The position numbers were made by a program, and so were the translations under genes. The notes beneath the pieces were generated by a model that worked only from the letters and a program-made list of their open reading frames with translations, was not told the origin of the DNA and made no database searches. From NCBI RefSeq assembly GCF_007752935.1, contig NZ_CP036319.1, forward strand, positions 2,232,001 to 2,296,000: a stretch of DNA of 64,000 bases, written 5' to 3'. This DNA is from Crateriforma conspicua. GTDB taxonomy: Bacteria; Planctomycetota; Planctomycetia; Pirellulales; Pirellulaceae. This document shows, piece by piece, positions 7,872 to 17,327 of this stretch (its first letter is position 1; each line of letters starts with the position of its first letter).

Positions 7872-8777
7872 ATGAAAAGTTTTGTTGCGATCCTTCTCTG
7901 CCTTCCGGTCGGCGTTGCTGTAGCGCAAACGCCGGCCGAACCAATCCGTAGCCAGGTGATCTCGACCGATGTCCCGGCAATTGTGTGTGCCGACCAAGCG
8001 GACAATCGCGTGTGTTTGGTCGATCCCTTCGCTGCGGATGGTGAATCCGCGTTGTTGTGGAGCTATCCGGCGGCTGACGATCCGCCGATGCAGTATGTCC
8101 CCACGGATGCCAAGCGTGTGGTGATGGATGATACGGTCATGATCCTGATCGCCTATCACGGTCGCGTGCGGCTGATTCGATTCCCTGATGCCAAGGTGAT
8201 CAAGGATTATCCTTCGTACAGCAGTTGCCATTCCGCGGAACTGTTGCCCGATGGATTGATTGTCAGTGTGAACAGCAATCACGGGATGCTGCGATTGCAT
8301 CGTTCCGCCGACGACTTCGTTGACCACGAATTGCCGTACGCTCACGGGATCACCTGGGACAAGCACCGTGATTGCCTTTGGGCTTTGGGCGATCGGCTTT
8401 ATCGGTACCACTACCGCAGCGGAAACCTTTCACTTGACCGGGCGTTTGATTTGCCGCTTTCGCCGACGGGACACGATCTGTTCCCCTGCCGCAGCGAAGC
8501 CAAACTGTTGGTCAGCAACAACGATGCATTGTTCGCTTTTGATTTGGAAAGCGAACGGTTTGACCTGTTGTCCGACTTGGATTCGATCAAGAGCGCAAGT
8601 CAGCATTCCGACGGCACCATCTGGATCAGTGATCCCGAAAGAACAGAAATCGGGGCCAGTTTTCAAAGTGATTCCATTCGAATGGTGAATCCAAAAGGGA
8701 CGCCGACCAGCTTCCGGGTTGATGGTGCACGCTTTTACAAAGCACGCTGGTGGCAGGACGTGGACTTTAGCTACTGA
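7872..8777 (+). CDS. Secreted beta-propeller-like protein, possible DUF6528
   Basis: A 301-residue protein with a signal peptide (MKSFVAILLCLPVGVAVAQ). The mature part shows repeated strand-turn patterns with Trp/Asp pairs (IVCADQADNRVCLVDP, LLWSYPAAD, HGITWDKHRDCLWALGDRLYRYH, ASQHSDGTIWISDPE), as expected for a small six-bladed propeller. It resembles the DUF6528 group by eye, a weak call. No catalytic residues can be named. The ATG at 7872 was chosen because the signal peptide begins there, the 44 upstream residues of the open frame being unlike protein. It lies divergent from the DUF1593 gene and convergent with a GH140-like glycosidase, so a carbohydrate role is possible. Confidence 0.65.
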   Translation: MKSFVAILLCLPVGVAVAQTPAEPIRSQVISTDVPAIVCADQADNRVCLVDPFAADGESALLWSYPAADDPPMQYVPTDAKRVVMDDTVMILIAYHGRVRLIRFPDAKVIKDYPSYSSCHSAELLPDGLIVSVNSNHGMLRLHRSADDFVDHELPYAHGITWDKHRDCLWALGDRLYRYHYRSGNLSLDRAFDLPLSPTGHDLFPCRSEAKLLVSNNDALFAFDLESERFDLLSDLDSIKSASQHSDGTIWISDPERTEIGASFQSDSIRMVNPKGTPTSFRVDGARFYKARWWQDVDFSY

Positions 8778-8841
8778 AACCCTTGCGGTGTTGCGCCGCC
8801 ACACTGCCACCGTCCACAACCGTAGCTGGATGCGCCAGCAT

Positions 8842-10218
8842 TCAGTCCTCCACATCCAGAACACTTTGAAGAATTAACACCCAATCCGTCGAACCTTCCG
8901 AATTCTCACCAGGCGGAGTGATCGGGACCTGGACCCGGTCAAACGGGGATCCAGCAGCGTTGTGGTACCGGCCGCTGACCGGATCAAACCACTGGGCTTC
9001 GATCTGTTCGCCGGTGAGTTTGCTCAGATCAATCGTCGAAGTTTTCTGAGTCGGGAAATAGGCAACCGCAAAACTGCCATCACGGGCGATCGCGCTGCTG
9101 GTGAAATCGGTCGTGCCTTCGTCGGCGCCCATGGTGACAAGATTGTTGACGTGATAAGGTTCCAACCGGTGCCAATCCAAACCTTTGAACATTCGTGCGA
9201 AATGTGTCATGTGACAACGACCGGGGGATAGGTCACATTCCATCAGGTCCTGCCACGGTTGATGCACTTTGTACGGCGCTTTTGAATGGAAGTGCCAAAG
9301 GCCTCGTCGGCCGTACGTGTAACCGCATGCGCCGCTGGTCATCGCCCAATACGCCGATCGCCGTATCTGTAGCGGTGTGGTCTTCGGCCACCGCTGACCC
9401 TCGAAGCGGTACTCATAGGCAAACTCGCCCAAGTAGGTCGGCTTGGTGGGTTGAAACTCGTAATCTCGTTTGATCAGCCGATATTGCTGGGCATGATTGG
9501 CGTCCTTGAACTGGACGAAATGGAAATCGCACCACGATTCTTTGCCAAAGAACTGGGAGCTGGGGTATCCGCCCTGTGAAAAGTACATGCAAAGAGCCTG
9601 TGGATGCGTGCGTTTCAGCGCGTGCCCCATCCAGTTTCCGATCTCAAAGCCTTTCAGGTAATTCGCGACGCGCTGTTTCGTTCGCGGATCAAAATCCGGG
9701 TTATAGTCGCCGCCGACTGAATAGATGACGTTGTCAAATTCACGAAACTGATTCGCGACAAAGGTGGCGTAGTTTTCGATCTCGGTCTGGCTGAGATCCG
9801 TGAACAGAGTTCCCCATGATTCGCCTCGCCATCCCATCCACGCAGGGATCAAATTCACGGCGATTCCCTTCTTCCGTGCGTAGGCGACGGTGTCTTTGAT
9901 CTTCTGAAAGTGATCAAGGTCGGGATCAGTGATCTTGGTGCGATCAAAGGGCCCGTCGAAATAGATTGCCGCGTGAACAACGGAGAACTCCTTTTCCGCA
10001 CAGTTGTCCAGGTAAAACTTGGCCTGTTCCAACGTGGTCGCTTCGTTCAGCATCCAGGCGGTGTCACATAGAAAGAAGAAGGGGGTTCCCTGCTGATCGA
10101 CCAAATGCCGACCGTTGTGACTGACCCGCAGCGGGAACTGAACCGCCGACGCATGTGAGCAAGAGAGGCTGAGGACGATCAGCCCCAGGAACGTTGCACG
10201 CATCGGAATACTGTACAT
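8842..10218 (-). CDS. GH140/DUF4038-like secreted glycoside hydrolase
   Basis: A 458-residue exported protein. After the signal peptide (to about residue 25) it reads FPLRVSHNGRHLVDQQGTPFFFLCDTAWMLNEATTLEQAKFYL, the opening of the apiosidase-like (beta/alpha)8 barrel family annotated DUF4038/GH140. Further barrel strands are NLIPAWMGWRGE, IYSVGGDYNPDFDPRT (a catalytic-acid position in such barrels would be near YSVGGDYNP) and TKPTYLGEFAYEY (likely nucleophile Glu). A C-terminal beta domain (GSFAVAYFPTQKTSTIDLSKLTGEQIEAQWFDPVSGRY) follows, as in the collagen-binding/Put_de_HY domain of this family. Known members cleave apiose or arabinose side chains of pectin; substrate here is not determined. 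Start 10218 versus 10203 is unresolved. Confidence 0.82.
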   Translation of the reverse strand: MYSIPMRATFLGLIVLSLSCSHASAVQFPLRVSHNGRHLVDQQGTPFFFLCDTAWMLNEATTLEQAKFYLDNCAEKEFSVVHAAIYFDGPFDRTKITDPDLDHFQKIKDTVAYARKKGIAVNLIPAWMGWRGESWGTLFTDLSQTEIENYATFVANQFREFDNVIYSVGGDYNPDFDPRTKQRVANYLKGFEIGNWMGHALKRTHPQALCMYFSQGGYPSSQFFGKESWCDFHFVQFKDANHAQQYRLIKRDYEFQPTKPTYLGEFAYEYRFEGQRWPKTTPLQIRRSAYWAMTSGACGYTYGRRGLWHFHSKAPYKVHQPWQDLMECDLSPGRCHMTHFARMFKGLDWHRLEPYHVNNLVTMGADEGTTDFTSSAIARDGSFAVAYFPTQKTSTIDLSKLTGEQIEAQWFDPVSGRYHNAAGSPFDRVQVPITPPGENSEGSTDWVLILQSVLDVED

Positions 10219-10525
10219 GGATGGCTCTCGTTTGAAGATTTCGCTGGAAGCGAACGATGAAGTGAAAAGGCGTGGGCCACCAAATCGCCCCAGGGAAGCC
10301 TTTCTACTTCACAGCATAGTGCCCGCGAGGATGCCGTTGGGATGCGTCGTAAGAACGATGGTCAGTGGCGTGGTAAACTGTCGCCCGACGCGAGAGAAGT
10401 TTGGGACGTTGTTGAAGAAGAAAGCGCAAGACAGCCGTGAGTTTCGTCGCATTGATTCGTTTGGCAACGTCGACAATCACTGACATTGTTGGGAAAACTT
10501 GATGGCTTGGAAAGGACGTTCGCCG
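10219..10525. other. Divergent promoter region between GH140-like and S9 peptidase genes
   Basis: About 300 bases with no supported gene. It must contain the promoters of the two divergently transcribed neighbours, but no clear palindrome or consensus promoter could be identified. Confidence 0.5.
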
Positions 10526-12841
10526 ATGATGCATCTTTTTCGGATGCTGTGCATCGCGTTGATTGTGTTCGGTGGGCTCTCGGTCGGACGAGCCGATGAA
10601 GAGGAATCGACCACGGGCGACGTTCGCAAGGACTTGGACCAGTCCCGATTGACCGTGCAGAGGATTTATGCGGGCGGCGATTTTAAAAGTAAGTCGTTTG
10701 GGCCGGCTCGTTGGCTCCGTCAAGGTGGTGGCTACACAACGCTGGAGGAGTCACCCGACCACAAAGGCCGAAAAGACATCGTCGCCTACGATCCCGGCGG
10801 CGGTGATCGGTCGGTTCTGGTTTCCGCCACCGATCTGATTCCCAAGGACCAAGAAAAGCCGCTAGAAATCAAGAACTACGCTTGGTCCGACGACCGGACC
10901 AAACTGTTGATCTATACCAATTCGGTGAAAGTTTGGCGGCAAGAAACTCGGGGCGACTACTGGTCGTTTGACATTGCAGCGAAACGATTGCGAAAGTTGG
11001 GCGGTGACGCCGATGAATCGCGGATGATGTTCGCCAAGTTTTCGCACGACGGGAAGCACGTGGGTTACGTCTATCGAAACAACTTGTATTTGCAAGATTT
11101 GGAATCGATGGAAATTTCAAGACTGACGAACACGGGTTCCGAAACCATCATCAACGGGACGGCGGATTGGGTTTATGAAGAAGAGTTTGGTGTCCGGGAT
11201 GGTTGGCGTTTCAGCCCCGATGGGAAGTTTATCGCTTTTTGGAATTTTGATACCGACGGTGTCAAAGAATTTCAGCTGATCAATTATACGAAGTCACGTT
11301 ATCCGGAAATCACCAGCTACAAGTATCCCAAGGTGGGCGAAACCAATTCGGCATGCCGGATCGGGGTGGTCAGTGTCGATGGAGGTGAAACGCAATGGGT
11401 GAGTCTTCCGGGTGACTTGAGAGACAACTATGTTCCGCGAATGGACTGGATTCCTAGGACCAACCGGATCGTCTTGCAGCGATTGAACCGCTTGCAGAAC
11501 ACAAACCAATTGATGGTCTGCGATGTGACGTGTGATGCGGGCGGCACGGTTGTCGTCAGTCCGCTGAAGACCATCTTGGTGGAAAAGGACGACGCATGGG
11601 TCGATGTCCACGACGACATGAAGTGGATCGATGAGGGGGAGCGATTTACCTGGACCAGCCAACGCGACGGTTGGCGGCACCTTTATCGGGTGTCCGCCGA
11701 CGGAAAGCAGATGACCTTGCTGACACCGGGTGAATTCGATGTGATTCGGGTGGTCAAGATTGATGACCATGGTGGTTGGGTCTATTACATCGCGTCTCCC
11801 GATAACGCGGGGCAGCGATATCTTTTTCGCGCATCGCTGGATGGAACCGGGGAAATCCAATCGTTGACTCCCGGTGATCAGAGGGGAACCCACAGCTACC
11901 AGATTTCGGATGATGCGCGGTGGGCCATTCACACGTTTTCCAGCTTTGACCAGCCGCCCGTGATTGATCTGGTTCGCTTGCCCGGCCATCAGTCCGTTCG
12001 CGTCTTGGAAGACAACGCGGACTTGAATGCCGCCGTTGCCAAAGTCGATCGAGGAACCACGGAGTTCTTTCAGATCGATATCGGCGATGGAGTCGCCTTG
12101 GATGGCTGGTGTTTGAAGCCCGCGGACTTTGACCCAAGTCGCAAGTATCCATTGTTCATCTTCGTTTACGGTGAACCTGCGGCTCAGTCCGTGCTGGATC
12201 GATGGGGCGGAAAGCGAAACTTGTGGCATCGCATGATTTCCGAACAAGGGTATGTGGTGGTCAGCATCGACAATCGCGGCACCCCGGCACCACGTGGACG
12301 AGCATGGCGAAAATCGGTCTATCGACAAATTGGCATCCTGGCATCGTCCGATCAGGCCGCCGCGGTCCGCGCCATGACCCGACAATGGAGTTTCATTGAC
12401 GCCGATCGCGTCGGCATCTGGGGCTGGAGTGGCGGAGGATCGATGAGTCTGAATGCGATCTTCCGCTATCCCGATCTCTATCACACGGCCATGGCGATCG
12501 CCTTTGTCAGCGACCAGCAGAACTATGACACGCTGTATCAAGAGCGATTCATGGGGCTGCCGGACGACAATCAACAGGGATACAAAAATGGGTCCCCCAT
12601 CACGTTCGCACACCAGTTGAAGGGCAATTTGCTGCTTGTTTATGGAACGGGGGACGACAATTGCCACTATCAGAATTGCCAGATGTTGATCAATGAATTG
12701 GTCAAACATCACAAGCCCTTCAGCATGATGGCGTATCCGAATCGCAGTCACAGCATCAGCGAAGGCAAAGGAACGACGCGGCATCTGTTCGAGTTGCTGA
12801 CACGGTATTTGAACCAAAACCTTCCGCCAGGGCCGAAGTGA
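10526..12841 (+). CDS. S9-family prolyl oligopeptidase (DPP IV type), secreted
   Basis: A 771-residue protein with a signal peptide (residues 1-24, ending GRA-DE). Residues ~60-520 form the DPP IV N-terminal beta-propeller; the internal WVYEEEFGVRDGWRFSPDG carries the double-Glu motif that binds the peptide N-terminus in this family. Residues ~530-771 are the alpha/beta-hydrolase domain with nucleophile Ser635 in GWSGGG, acid Asp710/711 in YGTGDDN and His742 in NRSHS. The reaction is removal of N-terminal dipeptides, preferring Pro/Ala at position 2. ATG 10526 was chosen for its AAAGGA nine bases upstream; the TTG at 10499 is less likely. The 84-base gap to the next plus-strand gene allows co-transcription. 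Confidence 0.92.
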   Translation: MMHLFRMLCIALIVFGGLSVGRADEEESTTGDVRKDLDQSRLTVQRIYAGGDFKSKSFGPARWLRQGGGYTTLEESPDHKGRKDIVAYDPGGGDRSVLVSATDLIPKDQEKPLEIKNYAWSDDRTKLLIYTNSVKVWRQETRGDYWSFDIAAKRLRKLGGDADESRMMFAKFSHDGKHVGYVYRNNLYLQDLESMEISRLTNTGSETIINGTADWVYEEEFGVRDGWRFSPDGKFIAFWNFDTDGVKEFQLINYTKSRYPEITSYKYPKVGETNSACRIGVVSVDGGETQWVSLPGDLRDNYVPRMDWIPRTNRIVLQRLNRLQNTNQLMVCDVTCDAGGTVVVSPLKTILVEKDDAWVDVHDDMKWIDEGERFTWTSQRDGWRHLYRVSADGKQMTLLTPGEFDVIRVVKIDDHGGWVYYIASPDNAGQRYLFRASLDGTGEIQSLTPGDQRGTHSYQISDDARWAIHTFSSFDQPPVIDLVRLPGHQSVRVLEDNADLNAAVAKVDRGTTEFFQIDIGDGVALDGWCLKPADFDPSRKYPLFIFVYGEPAAQSVLDRWGGKRNLWHRMISEQGYVVVSIDNRGTPAPRGRAWRKSVYRQIGILASSDQAAAVRAMTRQWSFIDADRVGIWGWSGGGSMSLNAIFRYPDLYHTAMAIAFVSDQQNYDTLYQERFMGLPDDNQQGYKNGSPITFAHQLKGNLLLVYGTGDDNCHYQNCQMLINELVKHHKPFSMMAYPNRSHSISEGKGTTRHLFELLTRYLNQNLPPGPK

Positions 12842-12924
12842 CGCGGATGTGCCGACACGGATCGAAGTTGATGGTTAAGCTGGCGGATCACCCCGCGTTA
12901 CATTAAGGATCGGTGGAGTATCGC

Positions 12925-14109
12925 ATGCGAGTGTTGGTTGGGCGGATCACAGAACGTCCGTTCGGGCGAACGGACGTTCTTGCGGCGTTGTTTTTGTGGA
13001 CCGCTTGGGGGCACGCCGATCTTGCCGTTGCGCAAGATCGCGTGTTCGTGTCGAGTTCTCGATTGCTGATCGGCGTGCAAGCCAATCGATCGGCATCGGT
13101 GCGTGCCGGGGATGTGGACGGCGACGATGATGTCGACCTCGTTGTGGCCAACGGTCGGCACTGGCCGGGACAAAATCTGATTTTCCTGAATCAAACGCGG
13201 GCAAGGTTCAACGTGGCGCGTCCATTGGGGCGTGACCTGTGTACCAGTTATGCATGTGAATTAGCTGATCTGGATGGCGATGGCGACTTGGACGTGGCGG
13301 TCGGCAATGACCAGGCGCCGTCGCGGGTGTTCTTGAATGATGGCACCGGTCGGTTTCAATTTCACACGAACCTGGGCCAGCCCCGAAGCGTTCGCAGTCT
13401 GAGCATCGCGGACATCGACGGCGATCAAGATATGGATTTGATTTTGACCTGTCGCGGAAGCGCCAATCCGATCTATCTGAACAACGGTTCGGCCGATTTC
13501 CAGCACGCTTTGGATTTTGGGACACGTGAGGATTCCACCATCGACGTGGCCGTCGTTGATCTAAACGAAGATGGACGATTGGACCTGATCCTTGCGAATC
13601 GTGACGATCAACCCAACACGATCCTGCTTGCCGAAGATCCCGGTAATTTAGAGAAGGACACCGTACGATTTGGTGCGCCCATTGCATTTGGCACAGCGGA
13701 ATCAAGCCGTGCGGTCGCGACGGCCGATTTCGACGGCGATGGTCATATGGATTGGGTCGTCGGAAACATTGGTGCCGCCAATGTGGTTTTCCTGGGCGAC
13801 GGCACCGGGGGAGTGACGCGTGAAATCAAGATTGGCCGCCAAGACGGGCAAACGTTTTGTATCGCCGTTGCAGATCTTGATCGGGATGGCCTCCCCGACA
13901 TCGTGGCGGGCAATCAGGGGCAACCCAATGTGGTTTGCTACAATCGCGACAACGCACGACGTTTTGTCACGCAATCTTTCGGGCCGGAGCAATCGGCAAC
14001 GTACGGATTGTGTGTCGGTGATTTTTCTGGTGACGGTTACCCCGACATCGCCATCGCCAATTCGGACCAGCAGAACCAAATCTTCGTCAATCAACCGGCA
14101 AGGCAATGA
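12925..14109 (+). CDS. FG-GAP/VCBS repeat secreted protein
   Basis: A 394-residue protein whose mature part is almost entirely seven repeats of the calcium-binding FG-GAP/VCBS type: DVDGDDDVDLVVANG, DLDGDGDLDVAVGND, DIDGDQDMDLILT, DLNEDGRLDLILANR, DFDGDGHMDWVVGN, DLDRDGLPDIVAGN and DFSGDGYPDIAIAN. Seven repeats would close one seven-bladed propeller. A GGTGGAG site sits in front of the ATG at 12925 and the N-terminus is hydrophobic enough for export. The stop codon overlaps the start of the next gene by four bases (ATGA), so the product is translationally coupled to a PQQ-propeller/sulfatase fusion. It is probably a non-catalytic binding or scaffold protein. Confidence 0.85.
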   Translation: MRVLVGRITERPFGRTDVLAALFLWTAWGHADLAVAQDRVFVSSSRLLIGVQANRSASVRAGDVDGDDDVDLVVANGRHWPGQNLIFLNQTRARFNVARPLGRDLCTSYACELADLDGDGDLDVAVGNDQAPSRVFLNDGTGRFQFHTNLGQPRSVRSLSIADIDGDQDMDLILTCRGSANPIYLNNGSADFQHALDFGTREDSTIDVAVVDLNEDGRLDLILANRDDQPNTILLAEDPGNLEKDTVRFGAPIAFGTAESSRAVATADFDGDGHMDWVVGNIGAANVVFLGDGTGGVTREIKIGRQDGQTFCIAVADLDRDGLPDIVAGNQGQPNVVCYNRDNARRFVTQSFGPEQSATYGLCVGDFSGDGYPDIAIANSDQQNQIFVNQPARQ

Positions 14110-17100
14110 CGCATCTGATCCCAAGCATGGTTCGTTCAAAATCTTTGGTCTTGTTGACATTGTTGTTCAGCGTACCTGTCGGTGCAGAATCTGGAACAAC
14201 CGACTGGCCCAGTTTTCGTGGTTCCGGGGCCCAAGGTGTTGCCAACGGATATGAGACGCCGGTGCAGTGGGATGCGACGGATCTCGATGACCCATCGGTG
14301 TTGTGGAAGTCCGCGGTCCCGGGACTGGGGCATTCATGTCCGGTGATCGTTGGCGACCGTCTTTTTGTTGCGACTGCGGTGGCGACCGACGGGGATGTCC
14401 CTCTTCAGATTGGTCGTGCTGGCAATACGAACGCGGCAGATGACAACAGCGAACAAAAGTGGATGTTGCTTTGCTTCGATAAGAACACCGGCGAAGAACT
14501 TTGGCGGAAAACGGTCTATCAGGGAGTTCCCAAGGCAACGCGACATGCCAAGGCAACGCACGCGAATACCACCGTTGCGGTCAGCGCAGACAATGTGGTG
14601 GCGTTCTTCGGTTCCGAAGGCCTGTACTGCTATGACCTGAACGGCGAATTGAAATGGAAGAAGGATCTGGGCATTGTGGATGTCAGCAAGTATGGCATCG
14701 GTTGGGGCTACGCCAGTTCGCCGGTGATCCATGATGGACACATCGTATTGGTCTGCGATGATCCCGATCATCCGCACATTATCGCCGTCGACTTGAAGGA
14801 TGGTGAGCCCATCTGGCGTCGCGATCGTGACGAGGTCTGCGAACGCAGTTGGGGCACACCCCTGATTCATGAAGTCGACGGGCGTGCTCAGGTGGTTGTC
14901 AACGGGTTCCCTTGGATCGTCGCCTACGATTTACAAACCGGTGATGAGGTTTGGCGTATCGAAGGGGGAGGCGACAACCCAATCCCTACCCCCTTTGTCG
15001 CGAATGATCGAATCTACATTACCAGTGCACACGGCGGCCCTTCGCCTGTGATCGCGGTCCGCACCGACGCCAAGGGGAATCTGACCGATTCGGTGTCGCC
15101 CCAAGACGCGGGGTTGGTTTGGCGTGTGGAAAAGGGGGGCTCCTATATGTCGACGCCTGTCGTCGTCGGGGGCTACCTGTATTTGGGGCATTCCAACGGC
15201 GTGCTGCGCTGTTTTCATGCGAACACAGGAGAGAAGCTTTACGAAAAGCGACTGGACAGTGGCGCTTATGTGGTGTCGTCTCTGGTGGCAGCAAACGACA
15301 AGATCTACTGCACGTCGGAAGACGGCACCGTGTATGTGATTGCCGCGGGGCCGGAATACAAACTGTTGGCAAAGAATCCGCTGGGCGATTCTTGTCTGGC
15401 CACCCCCGCAATCTCCGCCGGGACGATCTATTTTCGCACCGCCAGATCGTTGATGGCCATCGGACCGGAAATCGATGCTGCGGTGTCGGATGTGGGCTTG
15501 GAAGCGAGTCGAAAACCCAATGTCTTATTCATTGCGGTCGATGACCTGCGTCCAACGCTTGGTTGTTATGGAGATGCCCACGCGATCAGTCCGAATATCG
15601 ATGGTTTGGCGGAAAGTGGAATGCGTTTCAATCGCGCCTATTGTCAGGTTGCCGTGTGCAATCCGTCGCGAGCCAGTTTGATGACCGGATTGCGTCCCGA
15701 CACGTTGGGCGTTTGGACGCTGCCGATCCATTTTCGCGAGGCGAAACCGGATGCGGTCACATTGCCACAGTGGTTGCGACGGTTCGGGTACACCGCGGTC
15801 GGTCATGGCAAGATCTTTCATAATCCGACGCCGGACCCACAATCTTGGAGCGAACCAGTTCGCAGTTTGCCTTCGCTGCCTTATGTCTATCCCGATGGTA
15901 CCCGCGACGTTGTGCGCCAGGCCATGGAAAAGCTGCCCGCGAACGACTGGCGTAAGAACAATTTGCGTGCGTTGGCGACGTCGGCGCCCGATTTGCCGGA
16001 CAGTGAATTGCTGGATGGGGCCAGAACGGATTTGTGCATCGAAGACATGCGACGGTTAGCCAAGTCGAAACAGCCGTTCTTCTTGGCCATGGGCTACATC
16101 CGGCCTCACCTTGCGTTTGTCGCGCCGAAAAAATATTGGGACCTGTACGATTCGGAGGAATTGCCCGTGTTGGCAGGTCAGGCAACACCGGAGGGGGCGC
16201 CGCCGTATGCGATTCACAACAACAGTGAATTGTCACACTATGTTGATCTGATCGACATGCCCAAACCCTGGGACACTGACGATTTGGCCGCCGACAAAGC
16301 TCGGCGATTAGTTCATGGTTATCACGCCTGTGTCAGCTACATTGACGCGCAAATTGGGCGACTGTTGAAGGCGTTGGACGAAGAAGGTTTGCGAGAAAAT
16401 ACCATTGTCGTTTTGTGGAGCGATCATGGCTGGAAGCTTGGGGAGTATCGTGGTTGGGGAAAGATGACCAACTATGAGATTGATGCTCGTGTGCCACTGA
16501 TTATTTCTGCACCTGGGTTAAACAACGACGGGCAGTGCACCGAATCGCTGGTTGAATTGCTGGATTTGTTTCCGACCCTTTGTGAATTGGCCGGGGTGGA
16601 GATCCCCGACTTTGTCGAAGGCAAAAGTTTGGTCCCGATTCTGCGTGATCCAGACGCGACGGTCCATTCATCCGTATTGAGTCAGTACTACCGCCGTTAT
16701 GAGGACACCGAGTACATGGGGTATTCGATGCGAACCGACCGGTATCGCTACATCGAATGGCGCGACTTTGCGACCGGGGAATTGAAAGATCAAGAGCTGT
16801 ATGATCATCAAGCCGCTGGCGATCAGGGCGGATTTCAGCCGAACTTGGGAACGCCGGAAGCGAAGAACATCGCGGAAGAGGTTGATCCGTCGTTATTGGC
16901 GAAGCTGAGCGAACAATTGCAGTCGCAACACCCGCCGAGAAAATTGAGTTTGACGCCTGCCGTGCACACCAGCCCGTCCGGGCCCGGACGTTGGCAGGTC
17001 GAATTCACCTTTGAGAATCGGACGGACGGGGACATCTTTCTGCAGGCGAGCAAACCCACCGGTCGACGAGCCGTCAAGCGAACCCTGGCACCGGGCGATT

Positions 17101-17216
17101 CGATCACATTGAATGCCCGCATCGGTGGCGTTTATGTGGCGGAAAGTCGCGACGGATCCATTCATGAAATTCATTCACCGTGTTGGCCGCCACGAACAGT
17201 GGTCATCCGAAAGTGA
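14106..17216 (+). CDS. Fusion of PQQ-type beta-propeller and sulfatase with VHL-like tail
   Basis: A 1036-residue three-part protein. Residues ~30-465 are a PQQ-like propeller of the type common as free secreted proteins in Planctomycetota (DWPSFRG start, repeated tryptophan-docking motifs such as GELKWKKDLG, GEPIWRRD and GDEVWRIEG). Residues ~477-930 are a full iduronate-2-sulfatase-like sulfatase: KPNVLFIAVDDLRP, catalytic CNPSR with Cys518 (the formylglycine site), KIFHNP and VVLWSDHGWKLGE. Residues ~963-1036 form a short beta domain resembling the VHL beta domain. The joint is in one frame with no internal start or second signal peptide, so it is a true fusion in this sequence. Start could be 14106 (ATGA overlap with the upstream gene) or Met8 at 14127 just before the signal peptide. 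Confidence 0.9.
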   Translation: MTHLIPSMVRSKSLVLLTLLFSVPVGAESGTTDWPSFRGSGAQGVANGYETPVQWDATDLDDPSVLWKSAVPGLGHSCPVIVGDRLFVATAVATDGDVPLQIGRAGNTNAADDNSEQKWMLLCFDKNTGEELWRKTVYQGVPKATRHAKATHANTTVAVSADNVVAFFGSEGLYCYDLNGELKWKKDLGIVDVSKYGIGWGYASSPVIHDGHIVLVCDDPDHPHIIAVDLKDGEPIWRRDRDEVCERSWGTPLIHEVDGRAQVVVNGFPWIVAYDLQTGDEVWRIEGGGDNPIPTPFVANDRIYITSAHGGPSPVIAVRTDAKGNLTDSVSPQDAGLVWRVEKGGSYMSTPVVVGGYLYLGHSNGVLRCFHANTGEKLYEKRLDSGAYVVSSLVAANDKIYCTSEDGTVYVIAAGPEYKLLAKNPLGDSCLATPAISAGTIYFRTARSLMAIGPEIDAAVSDVGLEASRKPNVLFIAVDDLRPTLGCYGDAHAISPNIDGLAESGMRFNRAYCQVAVCNPSRASLMTGLRPDTLGVWTLPIHFREAKPDAVTLPQWLRRFGYTAVGHGKIFHNPTPDPQSWSEPVRSLPSLPYVYPDGTRDVVRQAMEKLPANDWRKNNLRALATSAPDLPDSELLDGARTDLCIEDMRRLAKSKQPFFLAMGYIRPHLAFVAPKKYWDLYDSEELPVLAGQATPEGAPPYAIHNNSELSHYVDLIDMPKPWDTDDLAADKARRLVHGYHACVSYIDAQIGRLLKALDEEGLRENTIVVLWSDHGWKLGEYRGWGKMTNYEIDARVPLIISAPGLNNDGQCTESLVELLDLFPTLCELAGVEIPDFVEGKSLVPILRDPDATVHSSVLSQYYRRYEDTEYMGYSMRTDRYRYIEWRDFATGELKDQELYDHQAAGDQGGFQPNLGTPEAKNIAEEVDPSLLAKLSEQLQSQHPPRKLSLTPAVHTSPSGPGRWQVEFTFENRTDGDIFLQASKPTGRRAVKRTLAPGDSITLNARIGGVYVAESRDGSIHEIHSPCWPPRTVVIRK

Positions 17217-17327
17217 TGTCTTGATTCGCAAGCGGGGTTCCCGGGCTCATCCGTCAAGTCAGCGTTGACTGCGATCGGACGAATTTTGGCGGCTCGCTGA
17301 TTCGAAAACATGTGAGAAACCGCGCCG

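Noticed and set aside
11294-12817. 507-residue minus-strand frame opposite the S9 peptidase
   Set aside because: Antisense shadow; the plus strand has an intact catalytic triad and strong family match.
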